Source of the DNA: Liolophura sinensis
Lineage: Eukaryota; Mollusca; Polyplacophora; Chitonida; Chitonidae
Length of the DNA stretch: 64,000 bases
Direction: 5' to 3'
NCBI RefSeq assembly: GCF_032854445.1
Contig: NC_088305.1
Coordinates: 4,443,152-4,507,151 of the forward strand
Shown: in pieces, positions 62,901 through 64,000 of the stretch
How the letters are laid out: every line of letters starts with the position of its first letter
How positions within the stretch are numbered: the stretch's first letter is position 1
The notes under the pieces: generated by a model
Database searches by the model: none
Told to the model about the DNA's origin: nothing
Seen by the model: the letters and a program-made list of their open reading frames with translations, nothing else
Program-made: the position numbers and the translations under genes

Positions 62901-63558
62901 TCGATACTTACGTCTATAAACTATCACTAATGACATCATTGTTTATGCCGTGAAGTAAAATCGATCACAGAAATTCTTTCCGTTAGCTAATGAATGCACC
63001 AATGAATAGACCCTGTACCACGGGGTAATGATAGGTATCCAGTGTTGTATCCTTTTTCAACCATTTTGGGCAATTTGAATACAAACTATAAGGGAATGGG
63101 GACATTTAGCAGTACGCTTGGTAATACTGCTTATAGTCATGCACTACGATGCTGCATTATAGAAGTACATAAAGGTGTCTGATTTGTGTTAAAAAGATAT
63201 CAAAATGGGATGGTCTTTTCTTTAACCGGTTCACTCGAGCAGAAATGCCAAGTCTGGGTTCGTGAAGCGGAGTCCACTTATCTCGGAGTACCCTACTCGT
63301 GCGTGGAAATTGTGCCGTGGGAACCATCGCTAGAGTGACTCGAGCTACACTGACAAGAGATCATCCACCGTAGCTTTGTGCACTGAGTACGCCAGGCGCT
63401 GCGGGTAAACAGACGTGACTTAAGTCAACACTTACCTCCAAATACTCTCCTTTTATATAGCGATTGATGAGTGTTGTTTTGCCACAGTTGCAGTCTCCTA
63501 CAATGACGATCTTCGTCTGCACACAAGTCACGGAGGGATCAGTCGTCTCTCCGTACAT
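29725..63558 (-). CDS. Rnd-type Rho family small GTPase, whole gene (5 coding exons)
   Basis: Joining 63558-63436, 45210-45120, 31857-31748, 30618-30484 and 29961-29725 gives one 231-residue reading frame with matching phases and GT-AG introns. Landmarks in order are P-loop GDCNCGKT (21-28), switch I YTPTGFDTY (43-51), switch II WDTSGD (68-73), RVRPLSY, CKSD (127-130), SYDQG, AKQIGA, SAK (170-172), a basic tail (about 198-210) and C-terminal CSVM. In the Rnd family (Rnd1/2/3) the residues needed for GTP hydrolysis are replaced, so the protein stays GTP-loaded and lowers RhoA/ROCK signalling and actin contractility at membranes. A C-terminal CAAX ending in Met is typical of farnesylated Rnd proteins. 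Length fits the family (about 225-245). Orthology to Rnd rather than another Rho branch is inferred from CKSDLRTD, SYDQG..AKQIGA and the CAAX box. Introns 1 and 2 are very long (18.2 and 13.3 kb). Confidence 0.9.
29962..30483 (-). other. intron 4 of the Rnd-like gene
   Basis: Phase-0 intron of 522 bp, gtgagt to ttacag. A plus-oriented copy of repeat family C (about 30110-30440) fills most of it. Confidence 0.85.
30110..30440 (+). repeat. dispersed repeat family C, nearly complete copy
   Basis: Shares CGACAGTGTGATTGTTTGCA, GTAACGGGTGAAACC, GTTTACCTCTGTTAGAGTC, TTATTCTAACTTTTCCTGTAA and AACAATGCAAAGG with the copies near 6905, 47960 and 62310. Family unclassified. Confidence 0.65.
30484..30618 (-). 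CDS. Rnd-like GTPase, exon 4 (guanine-recognition loop)
   Basis: This 135-nt exon is 45 complete codons (residues 109-153), phase 0 at both ends, with acceptor tctattttccag and donor gtgagt. It encodes WHPEIREYCPN, a hydrophobic beta strand, then GCKSDLRTD, which is the Rnd version of the NKxD guanine-specificity motif. The following segment occupies the Rho insert region and ends in SYDQ. Exon order and boundaries agree with Rho-family gene structure. Confidence 0.93.
30619..31747 (-). other. intron 3 of the Rnd-like gene
   Basis: Phase-0 intron of 1.1 kb, gtgaga to ttccag. It contains a very diverged inverted SINE A (about 30920-31085, with CCTGGATTCGAACTCACGA) and an A-rich run (31578-31604). 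No exon seen. Confidence 0.75.
31748..31857 (-). CDS. Rnd-like GTPase, exon 3 (switch II and beta 4)
   Basis: The 110-nt exon starts after ...tatcactgtag and ends AAAG followed by gtgaga. The two leading bases complete Gly72, giving DTSGD across the junction. It then reads SGYDRVRPLSYTDADLVLVC, a close match to the Rho-family pattern of YDRLRPLSY followed by a hydrophobic strand. Asp73 sits where catalytic Gln61 (Ras numbering) would be, and Ser71 replaces Ala59. Both positions are also changed in vertebrate Rnd proteins. Confidence 0.93.
31895..31990 (-). mobile_element. SINE family A, truncated copy
   Basis: Inverted tail ATTTATCTATTTATTTATTTC, then GTGTTTCACGCC and GAGGGCGGCCAGCATTATGG. 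The head is missing and a small deletion removes part of the GTACTCAAGAATATT segment. Confidence 0.7.
33628..34172. repeat. 47-bp minisatellite, about 11 copies
   Basis: Unit CATACACAAACTGAAACTCT followed by CCTCTGTGAACCAGCCAATC and AATAGAG. The first two or three units are diverged or deleted; later units are nearly identical. Variants alternate between CTCTCCTCTG and CTCAACTCTG. Confidence 0.95.
36015..36150 (+). repeat. dispersed repeat family C, partial copy
   Basis: Contains ACCAACGGTGACAAATTATC, GTAACCAGTGAAATAG and GTCAGTTTAGGGTTAGGG, followed by TTTTATTTTAACTGTCCATG. The TTAGGG pair arises within the repeat and is not a telomere. Confidence 0.55.
37391..38017 (+). mobile_element. SINE family A interrupted by a nested SINE B
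   Basis: The head (TTCCGTGGCCGAGACGGTTA to CACACCAATGCGACCGG, 37398-37468) and the remainder (TCGGTCGCTGTGAGTTCAGA to AAATATTCTTGAGTATTG, 37829-38017) flank the family B element. CACCAATGCG and CACCAAATCG on the two sides look like a diverged target-site duplication. Family A therefore inserted first. Confidence 0.85.
37465..37804 (+). mobile_element. full-length tRNA-derived SINE (family B), nested
   Basis: The tRNA-like head has GATAGCACAGCTGGTAGAGC (A box) and CAGGGTCAATCCTGGGCC (B box). The body includes GGTGGAAATCCATCCTGCAA, then TCATATGACTGAAATCG, GTACGACGTTAAGCC and a (CACT)n tail. This is the only copy in the window with both ends. Confidence 0.88.
38952..39415. repeat. 465-bp block, copy 1
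   Basis: Near-identical to 43568-44035. It comprises about 96 bp of unique-looking flank plus the left half of the TTAAAGG MITE that starts at 39048. Confidence 0.93.
39048..39732. mobile_element. TTAA-flanked MITE with TTAAAGG ends
   Basis: The left end TTAAAGGAAAAGAC and the right end GTCTTTCCCTTTAA are inverted copies with one mismatch in 14. Subterminal ACTAAA/TTTAGT is also inverted. There is no ORF. TTAA at each edge suggests a piggyBac-like target preference, though the terminal bases are not the usual piggyBac ones. Confidence 0.65.
43393..43568. repeat. direct repeat flanking the inserted block, left copy
   Basis: About 176 bp from TAATTTGTCCGCTTCTTGG to TTTGTATACGA. It is repeated with few differences at 44034-44212. 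Confidence 0.93.
43568..44035. repeat. 465-bp block, copy 2, between direct repeats
   Basis: Starts AAGCAATTATGCGCAGCC and ends TTCAAATGCATTTTA, the same limits as copy 1. It contains only the left half of the MITE, so it did not arrive by transposition of that MITE. Confidence 0.93.
44034..44212. repeat. direct repeat flanking the inserted block, right copy
   Basis: Second copy of 43393-43568. Differences include a CAA insertion near 44150 and scattered substitutions. Confidence 0.93.
45120..45210 (-). CDS. Rnd-like GTPase, exon 2 (switch I to switch II)
   Basis: The 91-nt exon follows acceptor ttctctacttccag and is followed by donor gtgaga. It encodes residues 42-71 plus the first base of Gly72. 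It carries the Mg/effector Thr46 (in YTPT) and ends in WDTSG. RhoA has Val-Phe-Glu-Asn-Tyr after this Thr; here it is Gly-Phe-Asp-Thr-Tyr, so the effector loop is unusual even for Rnd. The stretch between switch I and the WD motif is one residue longer than in RhoA. Confidence 0.9.
45452..45640 (-). mobile_element. SINE family A, inverted, head missing
   Basis: TTATTTATTTGATTGGTGTT, GACCGCGGCCAGCATTATGG and CATGGCCGGAGAGGAAGCC match family A inverted. The match stops at GATTTGAACT, inside the B box. Confidence 0.82.
45641..45800 (+). mobile_element. SINE fragment of a third type
   Basis: GTCTTCGGCAAGACACTTCA, then a TATATATACACACA stretch and the shared tail TCGTCATATGATATGATTGT and TAAGTACGGCGTAAAACGCC. 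It resembles the tail of family B with a different body, and directly abuts the inverted SINE A. Confidence 0.55.
47960..48240 (+). repeat. dispersed repeat family C, good copy
   Basis: Contains TGACAACTGGTCACAGGTAA, GTCAGTTTACCTCAGTCAGG, CATGCAAATGCATAAATAGG, ATGGCTTAAGCAGAATTAAC and AACAATGCAAAGGGG. Confidence 0.65.
51084..51092. promoter_or_regulatory. NRF1-like site
   Basis: CGCGCATGCGTA (51083-51094) differs at one position from the palindromic NRF1 consensus. Such sites usually mark CpG-type promoters, which makes the nearby ATG-donor pair more interesting. Confidence 0.35.
51209..51268 (+). CDS. possible first coding exon of a plus-strand gene nested in the Rnd intron
   Basis: ATG opens 20 codons (MALCVFFKPHRSMYEVTSGK) that end exactly at a consensus donor, AAG followed by gtgagt, in phase 0. 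About 120 bp upstream is GCGCATGCG (51084-51092), an 11 of 12 match to the NRF1 site, and CACGTG lies at about 51157. Together these look like a promoter plus first exon. No second exon was found with matching phase; 53816-54033 was considered but its phase differs. Product unknown. Confidence 0.3.
52738..52945 (+). mobile_element. SINE family A, diverged, head partly missing
   Basis: Retains the AGCGTAGAGCAATGATCC region of the head, CCGGCTTCCTCTCCTGTCGT, ACCTACAGGTGATCGTG and TAAAACTCCAATCAAATAAA. Several indels. Confidence 0.75.
54765..54790. repeat. (TA)n microsatellite, 26 bp
   Basis: Uninterrupted TA run. Confidence 0.95.
59570..59848. repeat. degenerate 43-50 bp tandem repeat with a poly-C run
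   Basis: The phrase CCCATTTCCAAACGAGCCTGAAA followed by GACGAGTTCCCAAAAGG-like sequence recurs five or six times. A run of about 15 C (near 59678-59692) and an A-rich run sit in the middle. Pro/Lys- and Gly/Phe-rich ORFs here are products of the repeat. Confidence 0.75.
59849..60354. mobile_element. TTAA-flanked MITE with TTAAAGGATACATGAAA ends
   Basis: TTAAAGGATACATGAAA at the left and TTTCATGTATCCTTTAA at the right are perfect inverted repeats of 17 bp. The element is 506 bp and has no transposase. The TTAAAGG start is shared with the element at 39048, suggesting related families mobilised by the same kind of transposase. Confidence 0.8.
61708..61828. repeat. 60-bp tandem duplication, two copies
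   Basis: GGCATACAAAAGGA(C/T)ACTTT and the following 40 bp occur twice in a row with three or so substitutions. The period keeps a plus-strand frame open, but no gene is inferred. Confidence 0.93.
62265..62520 (+). repeat. dispersed repeat family C, copy
   Basis: Shares CGACGGTGTGAGTTGACAAA, GGTCACACGCAGCCGGTGAA, GTCAGTTTAACTCAGAAAGG and GTTTTATTCTATG with other copies. Confidence 0.6.
63436..63558 (-). CDS. Rnd-like GTPase, coding exon 1 (residues 1-41)
   Basis: This exon encodes a 13-residue leader, the first beta strand and the P-loop GDCNCGKTTL. It ends GAG followed by gtaagt in phase 0. The start is ATG at 63558: the frame has a TAA at 63619-63621 and no other in-frame ATG between. A start here leaves 20 residues before the P-loop, as in vertebrate Rnd1. 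The two residues after GD are Cys-Asn; active Rho proteins have Gly-Ala there, and the Gly is the position of the activating Ras G12 substitution. Rnd proteins also lack that Gly. Confidence 0.88.
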
Positions 63559-64000
63559 CTTGCTATAGTTAAATCGTGTGGAGTCAAAATCCGAAGGGGC
63601 TATACTGTCATTCACCAATTACGTTCTTATTAATATATCCGCCTCCACATATGTCACAGTTCATCAACTCGATTAACATGAGCTAATCAAAATCTTGTAA
63701 AAATAAAACACAAATTTCACACGAAAAAAATCCTCCTTTAGGATCGAGCGATGATCACAACACTTTAATAATTTATAGGCGAAAAATCCTGCGAAATCCG
63801 ACGAAAGAAAAATCGGCGTCGGCACCTCGATCCTTGCCCAGGCTATACAGCTGTGGTAAAGTTCACAAACTCGATTAACTTGAGGATTAAAGATTCAGCG
63901 AAATCAGACAAAGACAAGAGCTTAAAACCTTGGGTAAAATCCAGCTGGTGCTCGAGTCGGTATCACGTATCAGTCACTCCTTCAACACACACACACAGGC
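63559..64000 (-). other. 5' flank or 5' UTR of the Rnd-like gene
   Basis: No further coding sequence is visible. The stretch contains two copies of a short module: an ACTCGATTAAC-type segment at about 63666 and 63869, and a GCGAAATC(C/A)GAC segment at 63791 and 63898. An E-box CAGCTG lies at about 63848. A CA repeat sits at the window edge (about 63986-63998). No TATA box was found at a convincing position. Confidence 0.4.
63600..63611 (-). promoter_or_regulatory. tiny upstream ORF before the Rnd start codon
   Basis: ATG ACA GTA TAG lies out of frame, ending 41 nt upstream of the main ATG. If the transcript includes this stretch as 5' UTR, it is a three-codon uORF that could lower translation. 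The transcription start is not known, so its presence in mRNA is inferred. Confidence 0.4.

Larger units (their letters stand above)
45211..63435 (-). other. intron 1 of the Rnd-like gene
   Basis: Phase-0 intron of 18.2 kb, gtaagt to ttccag. It contains SINE pieces (45452-45800, 52738-52945), family C copies (47960-48240, 62265-62520), AT repeat (54765-54790), a degenerate array (59570-59848), a MITE (59849-60354), and a possible plus-strand first exon at 51209-51268. In 46000-47900, 48300-51000, 54800-59500 and 60400-61700 I see nothing that supports a gene. Confidence 0.7.

Noticed and set aside
63361-63618. Starting the Rnd protein at TTG 63618 or ending it at 63361
   Set aside because: TTG directly follows an in-frame TAA, the first ATG is at 63558, and the reading past 63436 is intron after a gtaagt donor.

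Overview
The window looks like animal nuclear DNA, most likely from a mollusc or another lophotrochozoan. The coding DNA is split into small exons with GT-AG introns, there are no bacterial-style operons, the background is AT-rich, and there are many tRNA-derived SINEs, including one whose 3' tail ends in a run of AAAT. The species call is inference from the repeat style and was not checked against a database.

Two protein-coding genes can be assembled by hand, both on the minus strand. Gene 1 (12828 down to 3569) has four coding exons whose phases agree. It encodes a protein of about 698 residues with one membrane span near the N-terminus and a long polar, probably disordered tail; I do not recognise the family. 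Gene 2 (63558 down to 29725) has five coding exons over 34 kb and encodes a 231-residue Rho-family small GTPase of the Rnd type. It has an altered P-loop, DTSGD in place of DTAGQ, a CKSD base-recognition motif and a C-terminal CSVM prenylation box. Such proteins are usually GTP-bound without cycling and act on actin and cell shape.

Layout: 1-3568 is downstream flank of gene 1 with fold-back and MITE remnants. 3569-12828 is gene 1, with SINEs in its introns. 12829-29724 is a repeat-rich intergenic region with several tandem arrays (22-bp, 90-bp and degenerate units of roughly 80 and 250 bp), truncated SINEs and a few weak first-exon candidates. 29725-63558 is the Rnd gene; its introns hold a 47-bp minisatellite, a SINE nested in another SINE, a duplicated 465-bp block sandwiched between direct repeats, a TTAA-flanked MITE, and a possible first exon of a plus-strand nested gene at 51209. 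63559-64000 is the 5' flank or 5' UTR of the Rnd gene.

No autonomous transposon ORF, CRISPR array, rRNA gene or convincing tRNA gene was seen. Nothing in the window shows that the two genes act together.
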